From an uncultured Prevotellaceae bacterium (GTDB lineage: Bacteria > Bacteroidota > Bacteroidia > Bacteroidales > Bacteroidaceae), in the NCBI GenBank assembly GCA_902792685.1, contig CADBAP010000004.1:1-64000 (forward strand): a stretch of 64,000 nucleotides of DNA, written 5' to 3'. Shown one piece after another: positions 42,459-53,181 of the stretch. The translations under genes and the position numbers were made by a program. The notes below the pieces were generated by a model, which was not told the origin of the DNA, did no database searches, and saw nothing but the letters and a program-made list of their open reading frames with translations. How positions within the stretch are numbered: the stretch's first letter is position 1; each line of letters begins with the position of its first letter.

Positions 42459-43861
42459 TTATCCTCACCGAACAGCGGATCCTCTGGCATAATCATGATT
42501 GGTTTCTGCTGTTCGGCTTTTAAAATTTTCTCTGGAACGTATTTCTTATCGACAACTAGGCGGAACATGTATTCACCAAACCAACGGTGCGTCATAATCA
42601 TACAACCTTTCTGGCCACTGTCAGCACCCCATGAATTTTCAACTTTCCACTTTGTCGGTTTTCCATCAGCATCGAGATCAACGGCAGTGAGCGTCATCGC
42701 ATGAGTACTACCGCTATCGAAGGTACTGATACGTTCAGCTTTTGTCATCGGGAACGTAGTACCAAAGAGAGTTCCATAGTCAAAGTTGTCGGTATCGAGA
42801 TAACCTCGTTTGCGGTCAAGTTGCTTACCTACGTCATAGGAACTATACAATTTACGCCCGTCTTTCAAAGAGGCAATGGCCATTTGTGCAATGTCTTCAA
42901 CAGGAAGATTAACATATTTCCAGTTATGACCATCATAGGTATGGCGGTCATATTCCACTTCATAGGTCTGATAATACGGACGACGCGGGTCGTTCATTGC
43001 CATAATAAAAGTGCCATTGAGCGGACCACCGACAGTTTCATAATAGAACGCCTGTGGTGTATAGGTCTTTGGTGTTCCAATTGCTTTGCCGTTCTTGTCT
43101 TTGAATGTATAGGTAAATTCCTTGACAGGTGCGCCCAAAGTAAGTGACAGCATACGATAGACTAAAGAAAGCATTTCTATTTTACGTGCTTGGATGGCTT
43201 TCTGTGACTTGCCATCGGCAACCATCTTGCGCAACTCTAGCCCATACTCGCGCAATTTAGAGGTCACCAAACGCGACATGATGCGAGTATTCTCGGCAGA
43301 GAAGGTTTCCGGCTGTACATTCTTTGGCACCAGACCATATTTCTCTGCGAGGTCGGCAACACCACAGAAAGTACCACCATCGTTAAGCGGACTCTTGAAG
43401 AAGAAACGCACGCGCTCGTCTTCTATCGGTTTTTTTGCATTGTCGATGACACCCTGTAGAAAGAGGTTGGACTTCTCCAGCTGGTCATAGAAGAACAAGT
43501 AGTCTTGTGAGAACTCAACACTAATGCTGTCACCGTGAATCTTAGCGAAATTAGAACGTAGGACGTTCAACCCAGAAAACATCCAGCAGCGACCTGACGA
43601 CTTCTGATCGTGGATACTTTGCTTAGGCGTCTCCACACTAAAGTAAGTGTCGATAGGTCCCTGATTGCGGAAATTCTTCGACAGGTCGTCGATGTTATTA
43701 CTTGCCATCGCATTGAAGATAGCTTTATCAGAAGATGATGCAGGCTGTGCTTTTTCTATCTGTCGCAACATGTCGGCACTAATACCGCCACTGTTTGTCT
43801 GCGCTCCTGCAACCAATGAAAGTGCCAAGCAAAAGCCCAGCACTGAGTAACGTGTGTTCAT
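42455..43861 (-). CDS. exported C1-family aminopeptidase (PepC/bleomycin hydrolase type)
   Basis: A 468-residue papain-fold peptidase with signal peptide MNTRYSVLGFCLALSLVAGA. The catalytic Cys is in KSSGRCWMFSGLN, the His in STHAMTLTAVD and the Asn in KVENSWG. Sequence FSQDYLFFYDQLEKSN is typical of the bleomycin hydrolase group. Secretion is a Bacteroidota feature of this family. It lies 20 bp after the glycine-zipper gene and is probably co-transcribed. Confidence 0.9.
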   Translation of the reverse strand: MNTRYSVLGFCLALSLVAGAQTNSGGISADMLRQIEKAQPASSSDKAIFNAMASNNIDDLSKNFRNQGPIDTYFSVETPKQSIHDQKSSGRCWMFSGLNVLRSNFAKIHGDSISVEFSQDYLFFYDQLEKSNLFLQGVIDNAKKPIEDERVRFFFKSPLNDGGTFCGVADLAEKYGLVPKNVQPETFSAENTRIMSRLVTSKLREYGLELRKMVADGKSQKAIQARKIEMLSLVYRMLSLTLGAPVKEFTYTFKDKNGKAIGTPKTYTPQAFYYETVGGPLNGTFIMAMNDPRRPYYQTYEVEYDRHTYDGHNWKYVNLPVEDIAQMAIASLKDGRKLYSSYDVGKQLDRKRGYLDTDNFDYGTLFGTTFPMTKAERISTFDSGSTHAMTLTAVDLDADGKPTKWKVENSWGADSGQKGCMIMTHRWFGEYMFRLVVDKKYVPEKILKAEQQKPIMIMPEDPLFGEDN

Positions 43862-43881
43862 ATGTTTCTTATTTAATAATT

Positions 43882-44745
43882 TTACTTTTTCTTTATTGTT
43901 TTTACTTTGAATTGTGTGATGTTACTGATTTTACGTCCACCTTGCAGTACGTAGATATTGAACTCAGCCACGCCATCCTTCAATTTCTTATTGGTTTGTA
44001 TCATTGCAGTATAACGGATACCCTTACCAGGAGTCAGACGCTCGACATGAACGCTAGGCGAAATCTGGATATACTTGTTACCTGTGATTTCCTCTACGAC
44101 AGGCACTACATCATAGACAGTAGCATCGCCATCGTTATAGACCTCGAAGATAACCTTACTGAGTTCGCCGGCTGCAATAGCATTGTCCTGATTGGTATCA
44201 ACCAAACGAGCATTCTTCACCGTGAGCGTGGAACTATAGATATACTTGGCGCTAATCTCAGAAACCTCACTCTTTCCAAGAGACACATTGACAGGATCAG
44301 AAGCACTATAATCTGTTGTATAGTCCAGTCCATCAAAGTCGTATAGGCGGTCGTCACCACTATTGGTAGCATCGAAACCGCTATTGCCGCTGCTGCGGTA
44401 AGTATCATCAGACTGACGGACATTCACACCCGAAACGGAACCTCGCATCTCACGGTTCTGCATCACCTTTTGATAGTGTTCGTGCAGATCCTCACGATCT
44501 CGTGCACGTTCTTCTGCCTCTTGTTTATCGGCGGCAGCACCTACAGCAGCACCCATGATAGCACCGCCTGCCATACCGATGACTGCACCTACATCAGCAC
44601 CGCGGTGTCCACCTGTTATACCACCGATCGCAGAACCGAGAATCGTACCAAATAAACCACCGGTATAGGCACCAGCTCCTGTGTATGTATCGCAACTGTT
44701 GAACAACATAGCAACACCAACCAATAATATTAATGTCTTCTTCAT
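43882..44745 (-). CDS. glycine-zipper lipoprotein
   Basis: A 287-residue protein. The lipoprotein signal ends LFNSC (Cys18). Residues about 25-75 are a glycine zipper (GGLFGTILGSAIGGITGG, GAVIGMAGGAIMGAAVG), probably membrane-inserted, followed by a charged helix (KQEAEERARDREDLHE). The C-terminal 120 residues look like a beta-sandwich (NARLVDTNQDNAIAAGE) of unknown role. The start at 44745 gives the lipobox the right distance; the longer frame from 44811 crosses the -7 box. Confidence 0.8.
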   Translation of the reverse strand: MKKTLILLVGVAMLFNSCDTYTGAGAYTGGLFGTILGSAIGGITGGHRGADVGAVIGMAGGAIMGAAVGAAADKQEAEERARDREDLHEHYQKVMQNREMRGSVSGVNVRQSDDTYRSSGNSGFDATNSGDDRLYDFDGLDYTTDYSASDPVNVSLGKSEVSEISAKYIYSSTLTVKNARLVDTNQDNAIAAGELSKVIFEVYNDGDATVYDVVPVVEEITGNKYIQISPSVHVERLTPGKGIRYTAMIQTNKKLKDGVAEFNIYVLQGGRKISNITQFKVKTIKKK

Positions 44746-44785
44746 AATCAGTCCCTTTCTTATTGATGATTTTTCTTTTCGTTTG

Positions 44786-44816
44786 CAAAAATAATGATTC
44801 TCCTGCAACACGCAAA
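44786..44816 (-). promoter_or_regulatory. Bacteroidota promoter for the glycine-zipper gene
   Basis: Minus strand TTTG (44816-44813), 19-bp spacer, TATTTTTG (44793-44786). Leader about 35 nt. Confidence 0.72.
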
Positions 44817-44893
44817 AAGATTTTTCCCTATTTTGCTGTAGGGGAAACCCTATTTCAACTTCTTCTCTTTGCTCAGAGAAAGTTACTTCACAT

Positions 44894-44924
44894 AAAAAAT
44901 CCCCATTCCTTTCGGAACAGGGAT
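44894..44924 (-). terminator. terminator of the ribosomal alpha operon
   Basis: On the minus strand ATCCCTGTTCC, loop GAAA, GGAATGGGGAT (44924-44899) with a two-base internal mismatch, followed by T6. It lies 26 bp after rplQ. Confidence 0.85.
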
Positions 44925-44950
44925 CTTATCGATGGGAATGAATCTTGCGA

Positions 44951-45496
44951 TTATTCAGCCTTTGCTTCCTCTGCAGGTGTCTCAGCAACTTCTTCAACAG
45001 CCTTTGGAGTCTCTTCTGCTATTTCCTCAGCCTTTGCCTCAACAACCTTTGCTTCCTCAGCAGTCTCTGCCTTCGGAGCAGCCTTGCGGCTACGACGAGT
45101 CTTCTTAGCAGCAGCCTTCGGAGTCTTAGCCATGTTCTCATCAAAGTCAACCAACTCGATAAATGCGATGTCGGCTGCGTCACCTAGACGGTGACCAAGC
45201 TTAATGATACGGGTGTAGCCACCGGGACGGTCACCGACCTTCGGGCCGATTACGCCGAACAATTCCTTGATGGCTTCCTTATTCTGAAGGTAGCGGAAAG
45301 CAACACGACGAGCGTTTGTCGTATCGTCCTTGCTACGTGTAATCAGTGGCTCTACATACTTCTTCAGCGCCTTAGCCTTGGCGAGGGTCGTAGTGATTCT
45401 TTTGTGCTCAATCAGCGAAATTGCCATGTTAGCAAGCATGGCGCGACGGTGATCAGCAGTACGGCCCAGATGGTTGAATTTCTTTCCGTGTCTCAT
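44951..45496 (-). CDS. rplQ: ribosomal protein L17 with Ala/Glu-rich tail
   Basis: 181 residues. The L17 core ([20 protein letters not shown] to ELVDFDE, about 118 residues) is followed by a basic segment ([10 protein letters not shown]) and a 45-residue low-complexity Ala/Glu/Val tail. Extended L17 tails are seen in Bacteroidota. It is the last gene of the cluster. Confidence 0.95.
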   Translation of the reverse strand: MRHGKKFNHLGRTADHRRAMLANMAISLIEHKRITTTLAKAKALKKYVEPLITRSKDDTTNARRVAFRYLQNKEAIKELFGVIGPKVGDRPGGYTRIIKLGHRLGDAADIAFIELVDFDENMAKTPKAAAKKTRRSRKAAPKAETAEEAKVVEAKAEEIAEETPKAVEEVAETPAEEAKAE

Positions 45497-45502
45497 TTCT
45501 TT

Positions 45503-46492
45503 TTACTCGTTTAATTTGTATTTTGTAATATCAGTTCCAAACGACAGATTCAGACTCTCGAGCAAATCATCAAGCTCAGAAAGCGATTTCTTACCGAAGT
45601 TGCGGAACTTCAAGAGGTCAGTCTTGTTGTACTGTACCAAGTCGCCAAGTGTCTCTACATCAGCTGCCTTCAGGCAGTTGAGAGCACGAACACTGAGGTT
45701 CATGTCGACGAGACGAGTCTTAAGCAACTGACGCATGTGCAACACTTCCTCATCAAACTCCTGATTGCCTTCTGCATCAGGATTCTCCAATGTAATCTTC
45801 TCATCTGAGAACAACATGAAGTGATAGATGAGGATCTTTGCTGCCTCTTTCAGGGCGTCCTTCGGGTGAATGGAACCATCGGTAGTAACCTCAAGTACAA
45901 GCTTGTCATAGTCGGTCTTCTGCTCGACACGATACGGTTCAACCGCATACTTGACATTACGAATTGGGGTGTAGATTGAATCGATTGGGAGTACGTTAAC
46001 ATCTGTGCAGAATTCACGATTCTCTTCAGCCGGGATGTAACCACGACCTTTGTTGATTGTCAAATCAATCTGCATAGAAGCTTTTGCATCTAAATGACAA
46101 ATCACCAATTCAGGGTTTAACACTTCAAATCCGGTCAGATACTTACCGATATCACCAGCTTTGAATTCTGTGGAATTCTCTACGGTGATACTAACTTTCT
46201 CGTTCTCGAATTCTTCTACTACTTGTTTGAATCGAACTTGTTTGAGATTCAAAATAATGTTGGTAACATCTTCCTTTACACCGGGGACTGAGGAGAACTC
46301 ATGCTCAACACCAGCAATTTTGATGGTGTTGATGGCATAACCCTCAAGCGATGAAAGAAGTATGCGGCGCAAGGCGTTTCCTATGGTTACACCAAAGCCT
46401 GGCTCCAAAGGACGGAATTCGAACTTGCCGAACTTGTCGGAAGCCTCCAGCATTACTACTTTGTCGGGTTTTTGAAATGCTAATATCGCCAT
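45503..46492 (-). CDS. rpoA: RNA polymerase alpha subunit
   Basis: 329 residues. The N-terminal dimerisation domain has [18 protein letters not shown]; the C-terminal domain that binds UP elements and activators has [15 protein letters not shown] [20 protein letters not shown]. It is six bases upstream of rplQ. Confidence 0.97.
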   Translation of the reverse strand: MAILAFQKPDKVVMLEASDKFGKFEFRPLEPGFGVTIGNALRRILLSSLEGYAINTIKIAGVEHEFSSVPGVKEDVTNIILNLKQVRFKQVVEEFENEKVSITVENSTEFKAGDIGKYLTGFEVLNPELVICHLDAKASMQIDLTINKGRGYIPAEENREFCTDVNVLPIDSIYTPIRNVKYAVEPYRVEQKTDYDKLVLEVTTDGSIHPKDALKEAAKILIYHFMLFSDEKITLENPDAEGNQEFDEEVLHMRQLLKTRLVDMNLSVRALNCLKAADVETLGDLVQYNKTDLLKFRNFGKKSLSELDDLLESLNLSFGTDITKYKLNE

Positions 46493-46504
46493 TAATGTAA
46501 TGAT

Positions 46505-47110
46505 TTATTTAGAGTACAACTCAACGATTAACTGCTCCTTAATATTCTCAGGAATGTCAGCACGCTCCGGCTTGTGCAGGAACTTTCCGCTCTTGGTCTG
46601 CTCGTCCCACTCAATCCAAGGATACTTGCTGTGGTTGAATCCGGCCAATGCTGCCTCAATAACTTCAAGAGATTTTGCCTTCTCACGTACACCGACAACC
46701 ATACCTGGTTTCACTGCGAAAGAAGGAATGTTGACAACCTGTCCATCGACAACGATGTGCTTGTGACCAACGAGCTGACGAGCAGCGGCACGTGTAGGAG
46801 CAATACCCATGCGGAACACTACGTTGTCAAGACGGCTCTCCAGATTCTGAAGCAATACCTCACCAGTAATACCCTCAGACTTGGCTGCCTTCTCAAACAT
46901 ATTACGGAACTGGCGCTCGAGTACACCATATGTGTACTTTGCCTTTTGCTTCTCTGCCAACATGACACCATACTCAGACATCTTACGACGACGGTTATTG
47001 CCATGCTGTCCAGGAGGGAAGTTCCTTCTGGACAAAACTTTGTCTGCGCCGAAGATGGGCTCACCAAAACGACGCGCAATTTTTGATTTCGGACCTATGT
47101 ATCTTGCCAT
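46505..47110 (-). CDS. rpsD: ribosomal protein S4
   Basis: 201 residues, [21 protein letters not shown]4 RNA-binding segment [21 protein letters not shown]. The zinc knuckle is absent. In many bacteria S4 represses its own operon. A CCTAGG array fills the spacer to rpsK. Confidence 0.97.
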   Translation of the reverse strand: MARYIGPKSKIARRFGEPIFGADKVLSRRNFPPGQHGNNRRRKMSEYGVMLAEKQKAKYTYGVLERQFRNMFEKAAKSEGITGEVLLQNLESRLDNVVFRMGIAPTRAAARQLVGHKHIVVDGQVVNIPSFAVKPGMVVGVREKAKSLEVIEAALAGFNHSKYPWIEWDEQTKSGKFLHKPERADIPENIKEQLIVELYSK

Positions 47111-47139
47111 AATATAAAAATAAATTTCTTTGATTAAGT

Positions 47140-47179
47140 CTAGGTTCTCCTAGGACATCCTAGGTTCTCCTAGGTTTTT
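47140..47179. repeat. CCTAGG decamer array, locus 3 (four units)
   Basis: CTAGG at 47140, 47150, 47160 and 47170, period exactly 10 bp, between rpsK and rpsD inside the ribosomal operon, ending 3 bp before the rpsK stop. Confidence 0.85.
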
Positions 47180-47181
47180 AA

Positions 47182-47571
47182 TTAAACTCTACGACGCTTC
47201 GGAGGACGACAGCCATTGTGTGGTAATGGTGTAACGTCAATGATTTCTGTGACCTCGATGCCTGCACCGTGTACGGCACGAATTGCACTCTCACGACCGT
47301 TACCCGGACCTTTTACGTATGCTTTTACCTTACGAAGACCTAAATCGTAAGCTACCTTTGCGCAATCCTCTGCTGCCATCTGAGCTGCGTACGGAGTGTT
47401 CTTTTTGGAACCACGGAAGCCCATCTTACCTGCTGATGACCAAGAGATAACCTGACCCTCGTTGTTTGCCAAAGATACAATGATATTATTGAAAGAGCTG
47501 TGTACGTGCAACTGTCCCAGTGCCTCTACTCTTACATTTCTTTTCTTAGATGTTGCTGATTTCTTTGCCAT
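47182..47571 (-). CDS. rpsK: ribosomal protein S11
   Basis: 129 residues; [16 protein letters not shown] and the C-terminal [16 protein letters not shown] are typical. Follows rpsM by 33 bp. Confidence 0.97.
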   Translation of the reverse strand: MAKKSATSKKRNVRVEALGQLHVHSSFNNIIVSLANNEGQVISWSSAGKMGFRGSKKNTPYAAQMAAEDCAKVAYDLGLRKVKAYVKGPGNGRESAIRAVHGAGIEVTEIIDVTPLPHNGCRPPKRRRV

Positions 47572-47604
47572 AACTCTAAACTTTAAACATTATACCGTTA
47601 AACT

Positions 47605-47985
47605 TTACTTCGTGGCCTTCTTCTTGTTAGCAACCGTCTTCTTCTTACCCTTTCGTGTACGGGCATTGTTCTTTGTGCTCTGACCGCGAACAGGAAGTCC
47701 ATGACGATGTCTTACTCCACGATAGCAACCAATATCCATCAGTCGCTTGATGTTCATCTGAATCTCACTACGGAGATCACCTTCAACTTTGAACTCAGCG
47801 CCGATAATTTCACGGATTTTGGCAGCCTGATCGTCAGTCCACTCGTTGACCTTCAGATCACGGTTTACGCCGGCCTTATCCAATATCTTTGCTGAACTAC
47901 TTCGACCAATACCATAGATGTAGGTCAATGCGATTTCGCCACGCTTATTCTGGGGCAAATCTACTCCAACAATTCTTATTGCCAT
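47605..47985 (-). CDS. rpsM: ribosomal protein S13
   Basis: 126 residues; [30 protein letters not shown] [11 protein letters not shown] and [17 protein letters not shown]. Preceded by an internal -7 box. Confidence 0.97.
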   Translation of the reverse strand: MAIRIVGVDLPQNKRGEIALTYIYGIGRSSSAKILDKAGVNRDLKVNEWTDDQAAKIREIIGAEFKVEGDLRSEIQMNIKRLMDIGCYRGVRHRHGLPVRGQSTKNNARTRKGKKKTVANKKKATK

Positions 47986-48041
47986 TGTTAACTAAATGAT
48001 AATTTAAAACTTTAAAAATTGAAAAACGCTAAAAAAACATG

Positions 48042-48049
48042 CAAAGGTA
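48042..48049 (-). promoter_or_regulatory. internal -7 box upstream of rpsM
   Basis: Minus strand TACCTTTG matches TAnnTTTG exactly, in the 107-bp rpmJ-rpsM spacer. Expected leader about 50 nt. No good TTTG upstream. It would allow rpsM-rpsK-rpsD-rpoA-rplQ to be transcribed separately. Confidence 0.5.
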
Positions 48050-48092
48050 CGAATAATTCTCATCATTCCATCCTTTTTACACTTATTTAACA

Positions 48093-48209
48093 TTAACCTT
48101 GACGCAATTTGTACTTAGGATTCTTCTTGTTAATAACAAACAGACGCCCCTTACGACGTACGATTTTGCAATCCGGTGTACGCTTCTTTAATGATGCTCT
48201 TGTCTTCAT
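48093..48209 (-). CDS. rpmJ: ribosomal protein L36
   Basis: 38 residues, [20 protein letters not shown] and ending [10 protein letters not shown]. Only one Cys is present and the zinc ligands of the C+ type are lost (INKKNPKY instead of a Cys and His), the usual Bacteroidota form. It is followed by the rpsM spacer. Confidence 0.95.
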   Translation of the reverse strand: MKTRASLKKRTPDCKIVRRKGRLFVINKKNPKYKLRQG

Positions 48210-48220
48210 ATCGATAAAAT

Positions 48221-48439
48221 TTATTTGTATCTGAAAACGATTCTGCCCTTGGTTAGGTCATAAGGACTCATTTCTACCTTTACCTTGTCACCCGGCAGGA
48301 TCTTGATATAATGCATTCTCATCTTTCCAGAGATGTGTGCGATGATTTGCACACCATTTTCAAGCTCTACACGAAACATCGCGTTGGAAAGGCTCTCAAT
48401 AATGGTGCCGTCTTGCTCAATAGCGGATTGTTTTGCCAT
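48221..48439 (-). CDS. infA: translation initiation factor IF-1
   Basis: 72 residues; [20 protein letters not shown], the S1-like OB fold with [20 protein letters not shown]. Two bases after map, eleven before rpmJ. Confidence 0.97.
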   Translation of the reverse strand: MAKQSAIEQDGTIIESLSNAMFRVELENGVQIIAHISGKMRMHYIKILPGDKVKVEMSPYDLTKGRIVFRYK

Positions 48440-48441
48440 AA

Positions 48442-49242
48442 CTAATATTTTACTCTTTCAAAATTCTCTATTTCCTCAAACGAAGATAAAATCTCGGCCT
48501 TGCCACGACGAACCACAATACTGTGTTCAAAATGGGCAGCAGGTTTCCGGTCAACAGTGCAGATCGTCCAGCGGTCAGGCATCATGCCTATCTCGCGTTT
48601 CCCCATCGTAATCATCGGTTCAATTGCGATACACATACCTGCTTTCAGCATAACACCGTTACCTCGTCGGCCATAATTGGGCACATACGGGTCTTCATGC
48701 ATCTTTCGGCCGATTCCGTGTCCAGTAAGCTCACGCACAATACCGTATCCGTGTTGCTCGCAGTGGTCTTGAACAGCACTGCCAATATCCCCAACATGAT
48801 TGCCAGCCACAGCTTGTTCGATGCCTAAATACAAGGATTCTTTGGTGACTTTCAGCAATTCCCTGACTTCATCGCTGACCTCGCCAACACAGAACGTGTA
48901 GCAACTGTCGCCATTGAATCCGTCAAGTAGTGTTCCGCAATCTACGGAGATAATATCGCCTTCCTTTAAGACGGTCTCATTATTAGGGACACCATGAACA
49001 ACAACCTCGTTGACCGATGTACATATACTTCCCGGAAAGGGTCCTCCGTAAGGATTGGGGAATCCCTTGAAAGTTGGGATTGCCCCATTGTCGCGGATAT
49101 ATTCCTCGGCAATCTGATCCAATTGGAGGGTTGTTACACCCGGTTTTATATGCCTGCCAACTTCAGCCAATGTACGAGCCACCAACTGATTGGCACGGCG
49201 CATGAGTTCAATTTCGTCTTCTGTCTTCAGAAATATTTTCAT
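48442..49242 (-). CDS. map: methionine aminopeptidase type I
   Basis: 266 residues. Metal ligands fall in [17 protein letters not shown] (two Asp), [13 protein letters not shown] (His), IAIEPMI (Glu) and AHFEHSIVV (Glu is in the following region). Removes N-terminal Met from new proteins. Lies between secY and infA as in many bacteria. Confidence 0.96.
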   Translation of the reverse strand: MKIFLKTEDEIELMRRANQLVARTLAEVGRHIKPGVTTLQLDQIAEEYIRDNGAIPTFKGFPNPYGGPFPGSICTSVNEVVVHGVPNNETVLKEGDIISVDCGTLLDGFNGDSCYTFCVGEVSDEVRELLKVTKESLYLGIEQAVAGNHVGDIGSAVQDHCEQHGYGIVRELTGHGIGRKMHEDPYVPNYGRRGNGVMLKAGMCIAIEPMITMGKREIGMMPDRWTICTVDRKPAAHFEHSIVVRRGKAEILSSFEEIENFERVKY

Positions 49243-49257
49243 TTCTCAAGCAAAAGA

Positions 49258-50598
49258 TTAATATGCTGAGACACCGCCGCCACGAGTATGACCGGAGTTC
49301 AGGAGACCATCGTAGTGACGCATCATCAGATGAGACTCAATCTGCTGCAGTGTATCAATCACCACACCAACGAGAATCAAGAGAGATGTACCTCCGAAGA
49401 ACTGTCCGAATGAATCCTGCACATTAAGCAGACCAGCCAATGCCGGCATGATGGCGATGAAAGCGATGAACAAGGAACCGGGGAAGGTCAGGCGTGACAT
49501 CACCGTATCAATATAATTGGCGGTGTCCTTACCTGGCTTTACGCCAGGGATGAATCCATTGTTACGCTTCATATCCTCTGCCATCTGTGTGGGATTCAGC
49601 GTGATAGCGGTATAGAAGTACGTAAAGGCAATCACAAGAATGACGTAGATGACGTTGTAGAGCAGACTCTTTGTGTTCATCAGAGACTGTACTACTGGAC
49701 TCGCATTCTCCGAAGAATATGATACGACAGCCAATGGGATGAACATCAATGCCTGAGCAAAGATGATTGGCATCACGTTAGCAGCGAACAACTTCAAAGG
49801 AATGTACTGACGAGCACCGCCATACTGCTTGTTGCCTACCACACGCTTTGCATATTGTACAGGAACCTTGCGTACTCCCTGTGTAAGGAGAATGGCTGCA
49901 CATACTACTGCATACAGGATGATAATCTCTACGATAAACATCACCAGACCACCACCAGAGATAGCGGTGAAACGGCTGCTGACCTCCTGAATGAAAGCCT
50001 GAGGCAGACGAGCAATGATACCGATCATAATAATGATGGAGATACCGTTTCCTATACCTTTGTCTGTGATACGTTCACCCAACCAAAGGATGAACATACT
50101 ACCAGCTGCAAGAATAATTGTTGCCGGGAACATGAAGAGAGTCCAATGATCTGTACCGATAGCCAGTGCAGACATAGACTGCATTTTCAGGTTCGTCAAG
50201 TAAGCAGGAGCCTGGAACAACAGAATAGCTACAGTAAGCCAACGAGTGTACCAGCTAATCTTCTTGCGACCACTCTCACCTTCGCGCTGCATCTTTTGGA
50301 AATAAGGTACAGCGACTGCAAGCAGCTGCATGACAATTGAAGCAGAGATGTACGGCATAATTCCTAATGCGAAAATAGACGCATGAGAAAACGCACCACC
50401 GGAGAACATGTCGAGCAGCGACATCAAACCGCCTGCGGTCTGTTTCTGCAGTTGTTCCAACTTAATGGGGTTAATACCGGGAAGTACCACAAACGATCCG
50501 AAACGGTAGATGGCCGTAAACAGAAGGGTGATGAGGATTCGCTGACGCAGATCCTCAATCTTCCAACAGTTCTTCAGTGTCTCTATAAACTTTTTCAT
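49258..50598 (-). CDS. secY: protein translocase subunit SecY
   Basis: 446 residues with ten transmembrane helices; FGSFVVLPGINP, the plug-region ALGIMPYISASIVMQL and GNKQYGGARQYIPLK. Forms the Sec channel. Last residues lie 15 bp before map. Confidence 0.97.
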   Translation of the reverse strand: MKKFIETLKNCWKIEDLRQRILITLLFTAIYRFGSFVVLPGINPIKLEQLQKQTAGGLMSLLDMFSGGAFSHASIFALGIMPYISASIVMQLLAVAVPYFQKMQREGESGRKKISWYTRWLTVAILLFQAPAYLTNLKMQSMSALAIGTDHWTLFMFPATIILAAGSMFILWLGERITDKGIGNGISIIIMIGIIARLPQAFIQEVSSRFTAISGGGLVMFIVEIIILYAVVCAAILLTQGVRKVPVQYAKRVVGNKQYGGARQYIPLKLFAANVMPIIFAQALMFIPLAVVSYSSENASPVVQSLMNTKSLLYNVIYVILVIAFTYFYTAITLNPTQMAEDMKRNNGFIPGVKPGKDTANYIDTVMSRLTFPGSLFIAFIAIMPALAGLLNVQDSFGQFFGGTSLLILVGVVIDTLQQIESHLMMRHYDGLLNSGHTRGGGVSAY

Positions 50599-50602
50599 TT
50601 AC

Positions 50603-51049
50603 TTAGATGATTGTTACGCTACCGCCAACTGCCTTGATAGCCTCTTCAGCAGTCTTAGAGAACGCATTTGCTTCAACTTCGATTTTTGCCTTCAACTCGC
50701 CTTTACCAAGAATCTTCACCAGTTTCTTGCCACTGAAAACACCAGCTTCCTTCAACTCAACGAGACCAATCTTCGTAAGATTCTTCTCCTCGGCAAGTTT
50801 CTGGAGAGTTTCCAGATTAACAGCATAGAATTCCTTGTGGTTGATATTCTTGAATCCGGCCTTCGGAACACGGCGCTGGAGAGGCATCTGGCCTCCCTCA
50901 AAACCTATCTTCTTCTTATAACCAGAACGAGACTTTGCACCTTTGTGACCGCGAGTAGATGTACCACCGAGTCCAGAACCTGGACCACGACCGATACGAC
51001 GACGTGAGTGTGTAGAGCCTGCAGCTGGTTTCAAACTATTTAATTTCAT
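50603..51049 (-). CDS. rplO: ribosomal protein L15
   Basis: 148 residues; MKLNSLKPAAGSTHSRRRIG, GSGLGGTSTRGHKGAKSRSG. Confidence 0.97.
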   Translation of the reverse strand: MKLNSLKPAAGSTHSRRRIGRGPGSGLGGTSTRGHKGAKSRSGYKKKIGFEGGQMPLQRRVPKAGFKNINHKEFYAVNLETLQKLAEEKNLTKIGLVELKEAGVFSGKKLVKILGKGELKAKIEVEANAFSKTAEEAIKAVGGSVTII

Positions 51050-51071
51050 AATTCTTGTTTTTTAGTATAAG

Positions 51072-51248
51072 TTATTCTACTACGGTTACCAAGTGATGAA
51101 CCTTGCGGATCATACCACGCATGCTGGGAGTGTCCTCAACTTCAACAACCTGAGAAATCTTGCGGAGACCGATAGCCTCAAGCGTGCGCTTCTGGTCAAT
51201 CGGTGCACCAATCTTGCTCTTAATCTGCTTTACTTTAATTGTTGCCAT
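51072..51248 (-). CDS. rpmD: ribosomal protein L30
   Basis: 58 residues read directly from the minus strand: MATIKVKQIKSKIGAPIDQK, then LEAIGLRKISQVV and MIRKVHHLVTVVE. It fills the rpsE-rplO spacer. The size is normal for bacterial L30. Confidence 0.96.
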   Translation of the reverse strand: MATIKVKQIKSKIGAPIDQKRTLEAIGLRKISQVVEVEDTPSMRGMIRKVHHLVTVVE

Positions 51249-51267
51249 TGCTTTTTCTCCTTAGATA

Positions 51268-51780
51268 TTAACCGTTAAAAACTTTATCCATACTGATGCC
51301 ACGCTCACCTGCGACAGTATAAGCATCACGAAGCTCACACAATGCTGAAATCGTAGCCTTAACAAGGTTGTGAGGGTTGGAAGAACCCTTTGACTTTGCA
51401 ATCAGGTCTGTGATACCAACACTCTCCAATACGGCACGCATAGCACCACCGGCCTTCAAACCAGTACCGGCAGCAGCCGGTTTCAGAAGAACGTGAGCAC
51501 CACCGAAGCGTGTCTCTACCTCATGAGGGATTGTACCTTTCAGTACGGGAACCTTTACAAGGTTCTTCTTGGCCGCCTCTGTACCCTTCTGGATAGCAGC
51601 GGTAACTTCACCAGCTTTTCCGAGCCCCCAACCGATAACGCCTTTACCGTCACCTACAACGACGATAGCAGCGAATGTGAAAGTGCGACCACCTTTCGTT
51701 ACCTTAGTAACACGGTTGATAGCAACCAGACGGTCTTTCAGTTCTACGTCACTATTTACTTTTACTCTATTCATTGCCAT
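51268..51780 (-). CDS. rpsE: ribosomal protein S5
   Basis: 170 residues; [49 protein letters not shown]. Confidence 0.97.
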   Translation of the reverse strand: MAMNRVKVNSDVELKDRLVAINRVTKVTKGGRTFTFAAIVVVGDGKGVIGWGLGKAGEVTAAIQKGTEAAKKNLVKVPVLKGTIPHEVETRFGGAHVLLKPAAAGTGLKAGGAMRAVLESVGITDLIAKSKGSSNPHNLVKATISALCELRDAYTVAGERGISMDKVFNG

Positions 51781-51786
51781 AATCGT

Positions 51787-52131
51787 TTAAAATTTAAGTC
51801 CACCTTCACGAGCTGCATCAGCAAGAGCCTTTACACGACCGTGATATAGATAACCATTACGATCGAATACGACAGCCTCTACACCTGCGGCCTTAGCCTT
51901 CTCTGCTACGAGCGCACCCACTTTCTGAGCCTGCTCAATCTTAGCCATCTTTTCCAGACCGACAGAAGAAGCTGCTGCAAGTGTTGTTCCAGTCAAATCA
52001 TTAATTACTTGTGCATAAATCTGCTTATTGCTGCGGAAAACGCTCAAACGAGGACGCTCTGCAGTACCGTTCACGCTCTTACGAATGCGGAACTTTATCT
52101 TAAGTCTTCTTTGTTCTTTCTTTGTAGTCAT
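51787..52131 (-). CDS. rplR: ribosomal protein L18
   Basis: 114 residues; [18 protein letters not shown] and the C-terminal [20 protein letters not shown], which binds 5S rRNA. Confidence 0.97.
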   Translation of the reverse strand: MTTKKEQRRLKIKFRIRKSVNGTAERPRLSVFRSNKQIYAQVINDLTGTTLAAASSVGLEKMAKIEQAQKVGALVAEKAKAAGVEAVVFDRNGYLYHGRVKALADAAREGGLKF

Positions 52132-52149
52132 AATCGTAAATTATTAAAG

Positions 52150-52716
52150 TTACTTAGCTGCAGCGGTCTTACCAGACTTTCTGCGGATAACTTCGCCCTT
52201 GAACAGGATACCCTTACCCTTATATGGTTCAGGCATACGGAAAGAACGGATTTTTGCACAAATGAGTCCGAGCAACTGCTTGTCACAAGACTCTATAGTT
52301 ATGATAGGGTTCTGGTTTCTTTCACTCTTGGTCTCGACCTTTACCTCAGGCGGAAGTTGAATGAAAATCGGGTGTGTATAACCGAGTGCAAATTCTACCA
52401 AGTTGCCCTGATTAGATACACGGTAACCAACACCTACAAGTTCCATAGTCTTAGAGTAACCCTGGCTTACACCAACAACCATGTTGTTGACCAGCGAACG
52501 ATACAAGCCGTGGAAAGCCTGCTTCTGCTTATAGTTGACAGGACTATTCTCATCAATTTCGAAAATAATCTGGGTATCTTCTACGTTCATCTTGATAGAT
52601 GGATCAACGTACTGAGAAAGTTCACCCTTCGGACCTTTTACGGTAACGACGTTATCCTTTTGGCTGATTGTTACGCCTGCAGGAATCTGAATTGGTAATT
52701 TTCCTATTCTTGACAT
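52150..52716 (-). CDS. rplF: ribosomal protein L6
   Basis: 188 residues from MSRIGKLPIQIPAGV at 52716. An in-frame ATG at 52746 would add ten non-family residues and overlap rpsH, so it is rejected. PYKGKGI in the C-terminal half is the family signature. Confidence 0.96.
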   Translation of the reverse strand: MSRIGKLPIQIPAGVTISQKDNVVTVKGPKGELSQYVDPSIKMNVEDTQIIFEIDENSPVNYKQKQAFHGLYRSLVNNMVVGVSQGYSKTMELVGVGYRVSNQGNLVEFALGYTHPIFIQLPPEVKVETKSERNQNPIITIESCDKQLLGLICAKIRSFRMPEPYKGKGILFKGEVIRRKSGKTAAAK

Positions 52717-52730
52717 ATCAAATCCTCCAA

Positions 52731-53126
52731 TTAGTAAACGTAGCAAAGAACCTCACCGCCAATCTTTAGCTCGGCAGCCTCTTTGTTCGTCATGACACCT
52801 TTAGACGTGGATAAGATAGCGATACCCAGTCCGTTAATTACTCTCGGCATGTCCTTGTAACCGGTGTACTGACGAAGTCCCGGTGTGGACACGCGCTTCA
52901 AACACTTGATTGCATTTTGCTTTGTAGCAGGGTCATACTTCAAGGCAACCTTAATAGTACCCTGAGGACCATCCTCGATGAACTTGTAGTTCAGGATGTA
53001 ACCCTTCTCGAAGAGGATCTTCGTGATTTCCTTCTTCAAGTTAGACGCAGGAACCTCAACAACACGGTGATGAGCCATGATTGCGTTTCTGAGTCTTGTC
53101 AGATAATCTGCTATTGGATCTGTCAT
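52731..53126 (-). CDS. rpsH: ribosomal protein S8
   Basis: 131 residues; DPIADYLTRLRNAIMAHHR and the C-terminal GIAILSTSKGVMTNKEA. The 55-bp spacer before it holds a small hairpin TCGGG/CCCGA (53147-53161). Confidence 0.97.
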   Translation of the reverse strand: MTDPIADYLTRLRNAIMAHHRVVEVPASNLKKEITKILFEKGYILNYKFIEDGPQGTIKVALKYDPATKQNAIKCLKRVSTPGLRQYTGYKDMPRVINGLGIAILSTSKGVMTNKEAAELKIGGEVLCYVY

Positions 53127-53181
53127 AAATATAAATGTTTAATTAATCGGGACTCCCCCGACAATATTAAAAAATGTGTTA

